NCBI GenBank assembly: GCA_031553655.1
Contig: JAVBLG010000052.1
Coordinates: 1-41,520, forward strand
DNA from: JAVBLG01 sp031553655
GTDB taxonomy: Bacteria; Desulfobacterota; Desulfovibrionia; Desulfovibrionales; Desulfovibrionaceae
Reading direction: 5' to 3'
Length of the DNA stretch: 41,520 nucleotides
The notes under the pieces are model-generated. The model was given only the letters and a program-made list of their open reading frames with translations, searched no databases and was not told where the DNA came from. Position numbers and translations under genes: made by a program. Every line of letters begins with the position of its first letter. Within the stretch, counting starts at the first letter, position 1. Shown piece by piece: positions 7,174 to 14,863 of this stretch.

Positions 7174-8364
7174 TTATTTTCGTAAGCTGTCCAGAACTTC
7201 CCTGGTGGACGTCAACATATAGTTGAATTCCTCCTCCGTAAGCGAGTGTTGGAAGGGGAAGGAAATCATGCAATCATAAAATGCGTCGCTGTGCGGGCAG
7301 TTTGCTTCGCCAAGGCCCAAGCGCTTGTAAAAGTCGTAGCGGTGCAGGGGAATATACTGCACCACGCACTTTACGCTCTTTTCATTGAACATGGCTCTAA
7401 TGAAGGCGTCGCGCTTTTCAGGGCCGGCTGTCATGCGGGCGGGCAGCAAATGATAGTTATGCCTCACAGTGTCCACCCGGTGGAATTCCAATTCCGGATA
7501 ATCCTTGAGGGCGTCTATAAAGGCTATGGCCTTGGCGCGCTTTTCGGCATTGATTTGATCGATGCGTTTCAGCATCACCACGCCCAGGGCGCATTCCACC
7601 TCGCCTATGCAGTAATTGTTGGGCATGAGCACTTCACCGTCCAGCATGGGTAAATCAACATTGCCCATGGCCGGTTTGAAGTAGTCGGGCCGCTCAAAGT
7701 TGAAGGCGCAATGCCCGTTGTGCCGCAGCATGGGCACTATGGCCGCCAGCTTGGGGTCGCGCACATAAAGCATGCCGCCTTCGCCAAGAGTGGTCAGGTT
7801 TTTGTGGGAGTGGAAAGAAAAGATGGCCATGTCGCCAAACGCGCCCGATTTTACGCCGTCAATTTCCGCCCCGATGGATTGCGCGGCGTCTTCAATGACA
7901 ATGATGCCGCGTTCTTTGGCCAGCTTCATTATGGCGGGCATGTCGGCCACATAGCCGTAAAGATGCACTACCACAATGGCTTTGGTTTTGGGAGTGAGCA
8001 CCTTGGCTATGCTTTCGGCACTGACCACACGCGTGTCCGGATCAATGTCGGCCCATACCAGTTTGGCTCCCTTTTTCACATAGGGATAGGCCGAGGCGGT
8101 GAAGGTGTGTGTGGGTATTACCACCTCGTCGCCGGGTTTGAAACAGCAAAGTTGCGCGGAAAGCTCAAGGGCCGACACGCCGTTCATTACCGCGAAGCAG
8201 GAACCTTCGGCAACGCCCTGATATTCGGCAAAAGCCTTCTGAAAAGCCTGCATGCGCGCCCCTTGGGTGAGGGGATCGGCATTTTCCATGGCTTCGACAA
8301 CAGCGGCTATTTCTTCTTTAGTGTATTTCAGGGCGCGACCGCTGAAATTTACTTTAATGTTCAT
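7174..8364 (-). CDS. DegT/DnrJ/EryC1-family sugar aminotransferase
   Basis: A pyridoxal-phosphate enzyme that converts a keto- or aldehydo-sugar to an amino sugar. The 396-residue length is typical. Visible features are the cofactor-binding GVSALELSAQ region (about 62-71), EDAAQSIGA (the Asp that contacts the pyridine ring), and FSFHSHKNLTTLGEGG, which carries the Schiff-base lysine. Upstream is the KdnB-like oxidoreductase. In Shewanella a DegT-family transaminase (KdnA) aminates the aldehyde that KdnB makes at C8 of Kdo, so the same partnership is plausible here. It is separated from that gene by 198 bp filled with hairpin repeats, which may uncouple their expression. The substrate is inferred from context only. 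Confidence 0.88.
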   Translation of the reverse strand: MNIKVNFSGRALKYTKEEIAAVVEAMENADPLTQGARMQAFQKAFAEYQGVAEGSCFAVMNGVSALELSAQLCCFKPGDEVVIPTHTFTASAYPYVKKGAKLVWADIDPDTRVVSAESIAKVLTPKTKAIVVVHLYGYVADMPAIMKLAKERGIIVIEDAAQSIGAEIDGVKSGAFGDMAIFSFHSHKNLTTLGEGGMLYVRDPKLAAIVPMLRHNGHCAFNFERPDYFKPAMGNVDLPMLDGEVLMPNNYCIGEVECALGVVMLKRIDQINAEKRAKAIAFIDALKDYPELEFHRVDTVRHNYHLLPARMTAGPEKRDAFIRAMFNEKSVKCVVQYIPLHRYDFYKRLGLGEANCPHSDAFYDCMISFPFQHSLTEEEFNYMLTSTREVLDSLRK

Positions 8365-8405
8365 ATATTAATACCGTTTTATGTTTATATTCTTCTGTTG
8401 CCCCG

Positions 8406-8571
8406 AGGCTTGTTGGCCTCCGCCGCCTTTCAGCGGCGGCTCGGCATAGAATTTTTTACGGCGGTCGCTGACGCTTCCGCCTAAGTTACGGATGCTCCGC
8501 ATCCGGGCTGCCCTAACAGCGCACGGGCAGCCCGGATGTAATCCCCCAACTTCGTCGGTGGATTACATCCG
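8406..8571. repeat. Modular hairpin repeat, copy A
   Basis: Four hairpins in a row fill this gap. They are CCGCCGC/GCGGCGG, CGGATGC-TCC-GCATCCG, CGGGCTGCCC/GGGCAGCCCG and GGATGTAATCC/GGATTACATCC. The linker CGCCTAAGTTACGGA between the first two groups recurs at 32970-32984 and, with small changes, at 38223-38236. The last hairpin runs over the stop codon of the oxidoreductase gene. Confidence 0.75.
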
Positions 8572-9639
8572 CTTAAAGCGCTCGATCACATTTTCCTTGG
8601 TCAGCACTTTTTTGAAATCCGGGCCAAGGCGGTTGGAAAGGGAATTGTCATGCACAATGGTGCCCGCGTAGAGCGCCTCATACTGTTCGTCGCTCAAATT
8701 GGCGCATATGCCCTTGGGCAGATCTATTTTCTGGCTTTCTACCATCTTCATGAAGTCAATGTAATGCTCGGGATAAATGTCTTCCAGCGCGGTCAGGGCG
8801 TAGCAGTTGGCTATGCCGTGATGCATGTGCAGGGCCACGGAAAGACCTGCCGAGAAAGGATGCACCACGCCCACATAGCCGGTGGCCATGCCGCCGAGAT
8901 AAGAGGCGATCATCATTTTTTCCAGATTTTCTTCGCTCATCATATCTTTGGAGTGGAAAATTTCCAGGCACATGCCCACGGCCTTCTGGGCCAGGGCGTC
9001 TACAATCATGTTGCGGTAAGAGCCGGTGAGGGTCTCGAAACAGTGCATATAGGTGTCCATGCCGGTGTAAAAATACTGGTTGCGCGGCACGGTGCGGGTA
9101 AGTTCGGGGTCCATCACAATCTGGTCAAAAACTGTGTAGTCGCTGTTCATGCCCAGTTTGAGTTTTTTCTTCAGGTTGGAAAGCACGCAGGTGCGTGAGC
9201 ATTCCGAGCCGGTTCCGGCCAGGGTGGGCACAGCTATTTTGTAGATGGGACGATTTTTAACCAATTCCCAGCCTTGATAGTCTTCAGCCAGGCCCGGGTT
9301 GGTCATAAGGTTGGCCACAGCCTTGCACGAGTCCATGGTCGCGCCTCCGCCAAGAGCCACCATGCAGCAGGGCATTTTGGAGCTGTGGGCGCGCACTTGG
9401 CCGGCCAGCACGTCCATATAGTCGGTGGTGGGTTCGTCGGTGGAATCCACATAAATAATCAAATCACTATCATTGGTAAATATGCGTTTGTGCAGATCCT
9501 GATCTTTAAAGTAATGATCCAGGAAAAATACTACCGGGCCGGATTCGGACTCGCGGCGCTCTTTGAGCAGGTCGCCAAGCTGGGCCAGCGAACCCTTGCC
9601 GAACATATAATAAGGCACATTCTTAACATTGCGATACAT
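8563..9639 (-). CDS. kdnB: KdnB-like iron-dependent sugar oxidoreductase
   Basis: A 358-residue member of the iron alcohol dehydrogenase superfamily that resembles KdnB, the Kdo 8-oxidase of Shewanella, more than ordinary alcohol dehydrogenases. The resemblance is clearest in NSDYTVFDQIVMDPEL and YTGMDTYMHCFETLTGSYRN. It has the nucleotide-binding GGGATMDSCKA and GTGSE segments. The iron ligands look intact: an Asp upstream in the GMD segment, and His in YMHCFE, VVHPFSAG and MHHGIAN. KdnB oxidises the terminal primary alcohol of a 3-deoxy-octulosonate to an aldehyde. AAGAGG precedes the ATG, and its first 17 bp overlap the end of the cytidylyltransferase gene, so the two are co-transcribed. 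My match to KdnB is from memory of that sequence. The general family is certain; the sugar substrate is likely but unproven. Confidence 0.72.
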   Translation of the reverse strand: MYRNVKNVPYYMFGKGSLAQLGDLLKERRESESGPVVFFLDHYFKDQDLHKRIFTNDSDLIIYVDSTDEPTTDYMDVLAGQVRAHSSKMPCCMVALGGGATMDSCKAVANLMTNPGLAEDYQGWELVKNRPIYKIAVPTLAGTGSECSRTCVLSNLKKKLKLGMNSDYTVFDQIVMDPELTRTVPRNQYFYTGMDTYMHCFETLTGSYRNMIVDALAQKAVGMCLEIFHSKDMMSEENLEKMMIASYLGGMATGYVGVVHPFSAGLSVALHMHHGIANCYALTALEDIYPEHYIDFMKMVESQKIDLPKGICANLSDEQYEALYAGTIVHDNSLSNRLGPDFKKVLTKENVIERFKRM

Positions 9640-10336
9640 GGCGAACCTCTTGGTTGGTTTGGTTGGAGCAGGCCGTCACCACTTCCAGCGCGGTCATGTC
9701 CTGGCGCAGGGGCAGGCGGGCCAAGCGATAATAATCTTCAACGGTATCAATGTCGAGCTTCAGATCCGGGCGGTGCAGCCGGGGATCGGCGGGATCGAAA
9801 GTGGCTATTTTGAATTCTTCCTTATTGTCCCATATATAAGACAGGCAATGCTCGCGCTGATGAGGCTCTTTGGCGGTTTCGCGCAAGTGGCGCAGCAGGT
9901 CGAAAGACAGAATTTCGGCCCCAAGACCGTCGGGCCAAAGATTGTTGCGTGGAATATGGTTGTAGACATAGTCCGCGCCGCTTTTGAGATAGAATTCAAC
10001 CAGCTCATCAAGCGCCTGCCCGGAAACGAGCGGATTATCAGCGCAGACACGCACCACCAGATCAGGTTTATGCTTTTCGGCGGCCAAATAAAAACGTTCC
10101 AGCACGTCGTTTTCCGGGCCGCAAAAAACGGTGGCTTCCTGTTTTCTCAGATGGTCGCGTAAAACTGTGTCCAAAGGCGTATCGGGTATGGCGAAAACAA
10201 TTTCGTCAATAAGCCTTGCCTGACCGATGCGTTGGCGCACCCAATCGACTATGGGCTGCCCATGTAAGTTGATAAGACTTTTAAGAGGCAGGCGGCTGGA
10301 ACCGAGCCTGGCCTGCACAAATGCTGCTGTTTTCAT
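9623..10336 (-). CDS. SpsF/KdsB-type CMP-sugar cytidylyltransferase
   Basis: A 237-residue nucleotidyltransferase that would couple an acidic sugar to CMP. The nucleotide-binding motif is intact (QARLGSSRLPLKSL, about 8-21). It is followed by RVCADNPLV and YPDGLG-like NLWPDGLGAEI, and by EREH-like HQREHCLSYIW, all typical of the SpsF branch. I chose the ATG at 10336 because it overlaps the ubiX stop codon as ATGA; the longer reading from 10351 has no support. It also overlaps the following oxidoreductase gene. In the Shewanella 8-amino-Kdo pathway the matching step is KdsB, so the enzyme probably activates the product of the next two genes. KdsB proper and other SpsF substrates remain possible. 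Confidence 0.8.
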   Translation of the reverse strand: MKTAAFVQARLGSSRLPLKSLINLHGQPIVDWVRQRIGQARLIDEIVFAIPDTPLDTVLRDHLRKQEATVFCGPENDVLERFYLAAEKHKPDLVVRVCADNPLVSGQALDELVEFYLKSGADYVYNHIPRNNLWPDGLGAEILSFDLLRHLRETAKEPHQREHCLSYIWDNKEEFKIATFDPADPRLHRPDLKLDIDTVEDYYRLARLPLRQDMTALEVVTACSNQTNQEVRHVSQC

Positions 10337-10893
10337 GGGAAACCCTGCCATTGCTTTTTGGTTTGATCCTCAACGCCGAGGGCATTTAAAATTCTTTCAA
10401 CCGCAAAGTCAACGAGATCGGCAATATTTTCGGGGTGATGATAAAAGCCGGGGCATAGCGGCATAATAGAAGCCCCGAGGCGGGAAAGCTTAAGCATGTT
10501 TTCAAGGTGAATGGCGCTGAAAGGCATTTCGCGGGCGGCCAGGATCAGCGGGCGCTTCTCTTTTATGCATACATCGGCGGCGCGGCGCAGCAAATTGTCG
10601 GCCATGCCCACAGACACGGCCGCTATGGTGGCCATGCTGCAAGGCACAACAACCATGCCGTCAACAGGAAAAGACCCGCTGGCTATGGGCGCTCCCAAAT
10701 CGCCTATGGCGTGGATGCGCGCAACCAGCGCGGTCAGTTCATTTTCTCCAACGGAGCATTCGTGGCGCAGAATTTTCCAGCCGTTATCCGTGATCACGGC
10801 ATGGGTCTCGTGACCCAGGCCCTGCAGCCGGCTCAAAAGGCGCAGGGCATATTGCGCGCCGCTGGCCCCTGATATGCCGACCGTAATTCTCAT
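10333..10893 (-). CDS. ubiX: Flavin prenyltransferase UbiX
   Basis: UbiX joins a dimethylallyl group to reduced FMN, giving the prenylated flavin used by UbiD-type decarboxylases in quinone and aromatic-acid metabolism. The 186-residue length is standard. It opens with the flavin-binding ITVGISGASGAQYA, contains VVVPCSMATIAAVS, and has the C-terminal LILAAREMPFSAIHLENM and MPLCPGFYHHPE motifs characteristic of the family. It lies 31 bp after infA and overlaps the cytidylyltransferase start by four bases, so it is embedded in the glycan transcript. No ubiD partner occurs in the window. Confidence 0.93.
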   Translation of the reverse strand: MRITVGISGASGAQYALRLLSRLQGLGHETHAVITDNGWKILRHECSVGENELTALVARIHAIGDLGAPIASGSFPVDGMVVVPCSMATIAAVSVGMADNLLRRAADVCIKEKRPLILAAREMPFSAIHLENMLKLSRLGASIMPLCPGFYHHPENIADLVDFAVERILNALGVEDQTKKQWQGFP

Positions 10894-10924
10894 AGCCGTT
10901 AAGCCGCGTTCCGGTGGAACACGC

Positions 10925-11143
10925 TTACTTCATGCGGTAGGTGATGCGCCCGCGCGAAAGATCGTAAGGGGAGAGTTCCACCTTGACGCGGTCGCCCGGC
11001 AGAATTCGGATATAAAATTTACGCATTTTGCCTGAAATATGGGCCAGCACCTCGTGCCCGTTATCAAGCTCAACCCGGAACATGGCATTGGGCAGGGCTT
11101 CCTGCACAACGCCGTCTACTTCAATGGCATCTTCTTTGGCCAT
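10925..11143 (-). CDS. infA: Translation initiation factor IF-1
   Basis: A 72-residue single OB-fold protein that binds the ribosomal A site during initiation. The ATG at 11143 is preceded by AGGAGGTTAC, and the sequence from there (MAKEDAIEVDGVVQEALPNA) is the family N-terminus. The frame is open further upstream but without family sequence. The body contains FRVELDNGHEVLAHISGKMR and GDRVKVELSPYDL, as expected. The gene lies between a CgeB-like glycosyltransferase and ubiX, an unusual place for it; infA is more often with ribosomal protein genes or alone. Confidence 0.96.
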   Translation of the reverse strand: MAKEDAIEVDGVVQEALPNAMFRVELDNGHEVLAHISGKMRKFYIRILPGDRVKVELSPYDLSRGRITYRMK

Positions 11144-11264
11144 GTAACCTCCTGCCGCTTCAGACCCCGTATTCGAGGCTTGATTGGGCGCAACGAGACT
11201 CACAGAAATTTCACACTCTGTCAATGTCTTTAAGTGCGTCCGTGACGCTTATAAGGAATTTTCC

Positions 11265-12533
11265 TCAATTTTTTACATACTGCTTACGCCATTCGTCCAT
11301 GAACAGCAGGCTGGCTTCCAGCGGCGTGAGCTCGCCGCTTTTGCGGCGCAGGCGGTCAATCACATCCAGCAGTGAGGCATTGGAGGGCAGTCCCATGGAA
11401 GCCATAAGCGCCGCTGTTTCCCGGCGCAGACCTTCCGGCATGTCGATCGGAAAGGCGCCTTCTTCGCGTTCTTTGGGCCATCCGGGCCTTTTTTGCTTAA
11501 TGAAGTCGAGGAGCGCGGCCATGCGGTGCTGATAGGTATGTTCCGACAAAACCCGTTTGCGGCCATTTCTCGTCACTTTTTCCCGTTCTTCGGGTCTGGA
11601 TAGGAACCAGGCGATCTTTTCCTGTAATTCCGCCATATTTTCAAACGTAGCCAAATCGTCCGGGCCGAAAAGTTCCGCCATTAGATCGCGTTTGTCCACC
11701 AATTGAAACGCGCCCATGGCCGCCAGCTCAAAGGTACGCGGGTTGACAAAGTCACCCCTGGGAACAAGCTCGCGTGATTGTACGCTGGAATGCAGGTTCA
11801 GATTGATTTTGGATGCCTCATAGATTTTCAGCGCCTCGTCCGGGCTGATGCGTTGCCCGCCGCGCTGCACAAAAGGAGACAGCATGGGCTCGCCTTCCCA
11901 TTCCGTGCCCCAGATTTTGAAATCAAGATGCATAAGTGCTCTGAAGGCCACGCGCCGGTTGGGATAGCCCGCGCCCATGAACGACACGTCGGAGCCGAAA
12001 GTTCTACGTTCGGCCGGAGAAAGCTCCGTTGGCGCATGAAAAGAGGGCAGGGCGGCCATGGGCAGGTAGATGGCGTTGGGTTGCCCGGCTTCCGCCAGTT
12101 GCGACAGGAACGGCTCTTTCTGAATTACGGCGAAAAAGTCGTAAAAGGGAGCAAAGGCTCGCCAATAGGTGAAAACTCTATAATCCTCCACAAACCACAT
12201 GGCCGTGGCAATGCCTTCCTTGCGCAGTCTGGCCAGAATATTGCGGCTCAAAGGGGCCTGGGCCAAGGCCAGTACCAGATCCGGCTCCAGAGTTTCAACC
12301 TTGGCCATAATGGCCTGGGAAACAACATTTAAAAAAGAAGCCTCAAGGCTTTCCAAACGGTCCGCTGTAACTCCCAGCCCTTTAAGGGCGGTGAAGGCGC
12401 TGTGAAAAGCCGGGGCCTCAAAGGGTTCGGCCATGTGCCCAAGATCGCGCAGGGCTTCAACGCAATAGCGGCCCACGGGCAGAGATCCGCCGTACATGGG
12501 GAGGACAACCAATATTTTCAAAGGACGCATCAT
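11265..12533 (-). CDS. CgeB-like glycosyltransferase
   Basis: A 422-residue GT-B type glycosyltransferase of the CgeB (spore maturation protein) group, which in Desulfovibrio is often found with surface or flagellin glycan genes. The N-terminus KILVVLPMYGGSLPVGRY is the first Rossmann half. The donor-binding half contains DVSFMGAGYPNRR, NLNLHSSVQSRE, RTFELAAMGAFQLVD and the C-terminal SEHTYQHRM. I chose the ATG at 12533 because it overlaps the upstream gene's stop (TAATG) and AAGGAA lies nine bases before it; ATG 12530 is equally usable. The longer upstream frame overlaps the family 9 gene and has no family sequence. Acceptor and donor are unknown. Confidence 0.8.
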   Translation of the reverse strand: MMRPLKILVVLPMYGGSLPVGRYCVEALRDLGHMAEPFEAPAFHSAFTALKGLGVTADRLESLEASFLNVVSQAIMAKVETLEPDLVLALAQAPLSRNILARLRKEGIATAMWFVEDYRVFTYWRAFAPFYDFFAVIQKEPFLSQLAEAGQPNAIYLPMAALPSFHAPTELSPAERRTFGSDVSFMGAGYPNRRVAFRALMHLDFKIWGTEWEGEPMLSPFVQRGGQRISPDEALKIYEASKINLNLHSSVQSRELVPRGDFVNPRTFELAAMGAFQLVDKRDLMAELFGPDDLATFENMAELQEKIAWFLSRPEEREKVTRNGRKRVLSEHTYQHRMAALLDFIKQKRPGWPKEREEGAFPIDMPEGLRRETAALMASMGLPSNASLLDVIDRLRRKSGELTPLEASLLFMDEWRKQYVKN

Positions 12534-13783
12534 TAGGTTAATTCCTTCATAAAATTCCCCAACACCCAGTCGGCTTCCTGATACAGCCGTCCGGCCATTT
12601 CCGCATAAGCCGGGCGGCAGGCGGCCGCACCCGCATATTCGGCCAACAGGGCGCGCAGGGCTGTGCGTTCTAGGGCTTGCCTGTCTTCTCCGCGCACAGC
12701 CTGCCAGCATCCGCCAAGCTCGTCCAGGGCGGAAGAAAGCAGCATAAGCCCTTCCGGGGGTGGTGGCGAGGCTCCAAGAATTTTCTGGGGAGCGAAGCGC
12801 GCGTTTATTATGCCCCGCAGCAACGGATCAGCAAAGGGGGAAAGGCAGGGTGGGGCAGTTTCTTTGTGGCATCTGGCCGATTCCAGGCAGGGCACGCACT
12901 GAATGTTGGCCTGGGCCACATGGTGCCCAAGACCATACGGTCCTGTTTCAAAGCACCAGGCCGAAGACAGAAAAAAGGCGAATACCGGAACACCCAGATG
13001 CGCGGCCAGATGCATTACCCCGGTGTCGGGGCTTAGCAGCATGTCCAGGCCGTTCAGCGCTTGGGTTAAGCCCGGCAAATCTGTTTTTCCCGTGAGGTTT
13101 TCCGTTTTTTCCAACATTTTTGGTGAAAAATCGCGCATGAGCCGACGGGCCAGAGGCTGCTGGTCGGCTCCACCAAAAATGAAAACGGGCGGCCCGTCCA
13201 AAATGTCAAAAAAGGTTTCGGCGTTTCGGGCCATAAGCGGTGGCGGCAGCGAACGCCGAGCTTCGCGCCCGGCTAGTACAATGCCCAGCCCCCTGCCTCC
13301 ACCTGAGGCCGATGGGTTCACCAAATTTGGACTGACAGGGTTCTTGGCGAAACAGGCCCAGAAATCCACCAGGTTGATCGGGCTCAGCCGCCTTGTTCTG
13401 GTAAGCCTGAAAATCAGACGCACCCACGGCGCGCGCGTGGCCTGCGCCCCGTCCATGGCATAACCATGGACGCTTTCCGTAGGAAACAGGCGGGCCATGG
13501 TCTGACTGAAGCCGGAATAATTGAGATTGTAAATGTCATCGAATTTTTCTTCGGCCAGGCGTTCGAAAATGCGCTGGTTTCCAGCCAGAGCTTCTGGCGT
13601 CAGCTTGCCATGCACTGCCAGCGGGTGCACAATGACGCCGGGATATATTATGGAGGCCAACTCGGACATGGAACGATCGAGACAAATATGGGTTTCGCCT
13701 TCGGCCATCAGCGTAAGCACAAGCCGTTTGGTCTGTAGCAAATCGCCGAAACGGGCCAATTGAATGATGAGTTGTTTACGCAT
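12533..13783 (-). CDS. Glycosyltransferase family 9 (heptosyltransferase-like)
   Basis: A 416-residue protein related to the ADP-heptose:LPS heptosyltransferases. It starts with the family's QLIIQLARFGDLLQTKR and carries SPDTGVMHLAAHLGVPVFAFF, the conserved donor-binding segment near the C-terminal half. The residues around ASGGGRGLGIVLAGREARRSLP form the inter-domain region. The C-terminal extension (about 290-416), with several Cys and Ala-rich helices, is longer than in WaaC or WaaF. It is the first gene of the leftward glycan run and shares a 193-bp divergent promoter region with slyD. It probably adds a sugar to LPS core or another surface glycan. Confidence 0.8.
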   Translation of the reverse strand: MRKQLIIQLARFGDLLQTKRLVLTLMAEGETHICLDRSMSELASIIYPGVIVHPLAVHGKLTPEALAGNQRIFERLAEEKFDDIYNLNYSGFSQTMARLFPTESVHGYAMDGAQATRAPWVRLIFRLTRTRRLSPINLVDFWACFAKNPVSPNLVNPSASGGGRGLGIVLAGREARRSLPPPLMARNAETFFDILDGPPVFIFGGADQQPLARRLMRDFSPKMLEKTENLTGKTDLPGLTQALNGLDMLLSPDTGVMHLAAHLGVPVFAFFLSSAWCFETGPYGLGHHVAQANIQCVPCLESARCHKETAPPCLSPFADPLLRGIINARFAPQKILGASPPPPEGLMLLSSALDELGGCWQAVRGEDRQALERTALRALLAEYAGAAACRPAYAEMAGRLYQEADWVLGNFMKELT

Positions 13784-13976
13784 GTTATTGTCCGGCCTGA
13801 ATTTCCAAAATTTTATAAAAGTGTTTTAATTTTTTTATATAGACAAGTAAAGTGGCGAAATGTATAAACCGAGCGTGTATTTCCCGTTTACGGGCCTGGC
13901 AAATGCAAACGGCGCGCTATAAATATAGATTGGCGCGCCTGGGGAAAAAATCAAGAAAATTTTGAGGGGAAAAGTA
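13784..13976. promoter_or_regulatory. Divergent promoter region between glycan run and slyD
   Basis: This A/T-rich gap separates two divergent genes and must hold both promoters, though I cannot assign either -35/-10 pair with confidence. An inverted repeat GGCGCGC/GCGCGCC with a 14-nt A/T-rich loop lies near 13909-13937, just before the slyD ribosome binding site GAGGGGA. Confidence 0.4.
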
Positions 13977-14411
13977 ATGCCCATACAAAACGGGGATGTA
14001 GTAAAGGTTCACTATTCTGGATTTTTGGAAGACGGTCAGATTTTCGATTCGTCACTTGATCTTGAGCCGCTGGAGTTTGAAATTGGCTCGGGCATGATTA
14101 TTCCAGGCCTTGAGCGGGCCATTGTGGGGCGGGAAAAGGGAGACTCCTTCAAAGTGAGCGTACCTCCGGAAGAGGCTTACGGCCTGGAAGACGACAGTTT
14201 GGTGTTTGAAATTCCGGCGCATCGGCTGCCTTCGCACATCACCCCGGAAGAGGGGTTGGTTCTTCAGCTGGCGACCGACCAGGGGGAGATTGATGTGCGG
14301 GTGACGGAGTTTGACGATAAAAGAATCGTGGTGGACGCCAATCATCCACTGGCCGGTCAGACGCTGATTTTTGAAATAGAAATTGTCGGCGTAACCTCCG
14401 CACGGGATTGA
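13977..14411 (+). CDS. slyD: SlyD-type FKBP peptidyl-prolyl isomerase
   Basis: A 144-residue cytoplasmic prolyl isomerase and chaperone. The FKBP half has GDVVKVHYSGFLEDGQIFDSS at the N-terminus (abridged sense: the V-x-Y and FD residues of the active site) and IPGLERAIVG. The inserted chaperone flap follows PPEEAYG and is bounded by FEIPAHRLP. The C-terminal strand IFEIEIVGV closes the FKBP fold. I chose ATG 13977 over the in-frame TTG at 13962, because GAGGGGA lies six bases before the ATG and would itself be translated from the TTG. It lacks the His-rich metal-binding tail of Escherichia coli SlyD. Confidence 0.88.
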   Translation: MPIQNGDVVKVHYSGFLEDGQIFDSSLDLEPLEFEIGSGMIIPGLERAIVGREKGDSFKVSVPPEEAYGLEDDSLVFEIPAHRLPSHITPEEGLVLQLATDQGEIDVRVTEFDDKRIVVDANHPLAGQTLIFEIEIVGVTSARD

Positions 14412-14457
14412 AATAATAATATTATAATGTGATAAAAAGCGTTTTCTCCACTTCATC

Positions 14458-14486
14458 TTGACATGGAAGGACTTTGCATCTAAATT
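14458..14486 (+). promoter_or_regulatory. Sigma-70-type promoter of trxA
   Basis: A perfect -35 box TTGACA (14458-14463) is followed after 17 bases by TAAATT (14481-14486), which matches four of six -10 positions. It lies 54 bp before the trxA start, in a gap free of other signals. Confidence 0.7.
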
Positions 14487-14539
14487 TAACAAGATTCGTT
14501 TAGAAATAATTTTAACCAAAAACTCCAAGGAGTACATAC

Positions 14540-14863
14540 ATGGCTGCACAGGTAACTGATGCCAATTTTGAGGCTGTGGTGTTAAAATCAAGCGTACCGG
14601 TACTGGTTGATTTCTGGGCTCCTTGGTGCGGTCCCTGCCGCGCGGTTGGGCCAATCATTGACGAGTTGACCACCGAGTATGAAAACAAGGTGTCCATCGT
14701 TAAGATGAACGTTGACGAAAACCACGCCACTCCCAGCAAGTATGGCATAAGAGCCATTCCCACGCTTATTCTCTTCAAGAATGGAGAATCCGTGGAGCAA
14801 ATTACCGGAGCCGTTTCCAAAGCCGCTATCAAAGAAGTTCTGGACAGCAAGGCGTTGGCGTGA
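14540..14863 (+). CDS. trxA: Thioredoxin
   Basis: A 107-residue classical thioredoxin, the cytoplasmic disulfide reductant. The active site is WCGPC at residues 29-33 within VDFWAPWCGPCRAVGP. The cis-proline lies in GIRAIPTLILFKNGE (about residues 70-84). AAGGAG stands seven bases before the ATG and a strong promoter precedes it (14458-14486). Its last four bases overlap the start of trxB, so thioredoxin and its reductase are made together. Confidence 0.97.
   Translation: MAAQVTDANFEAVVLKSSVPVLVDFWAPWCGPCRAVGPIIDELTTEYENKVSIVKMNVDENHATPSKYGIRAIPTLILFKNGESVEQITGAVSKAAIKEVLDSKALA

Noticed and set aside
7711..8484. A 257-codon open frame on the plus strand opposite the aminotransferase
   Set aside because: It mirrors a conserved gene on the other strand and runs into repeat copy A; its Gly/His/Phe-rich translation has no domain.
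5409..13783. A complete pseudaminic or legionaminic acid pathway
   Set aside because: No dehydratase, acetyltransferase or NeuB/PseI-type synthase is present; only a PseG-like domain and cytidylyltransferases occur.
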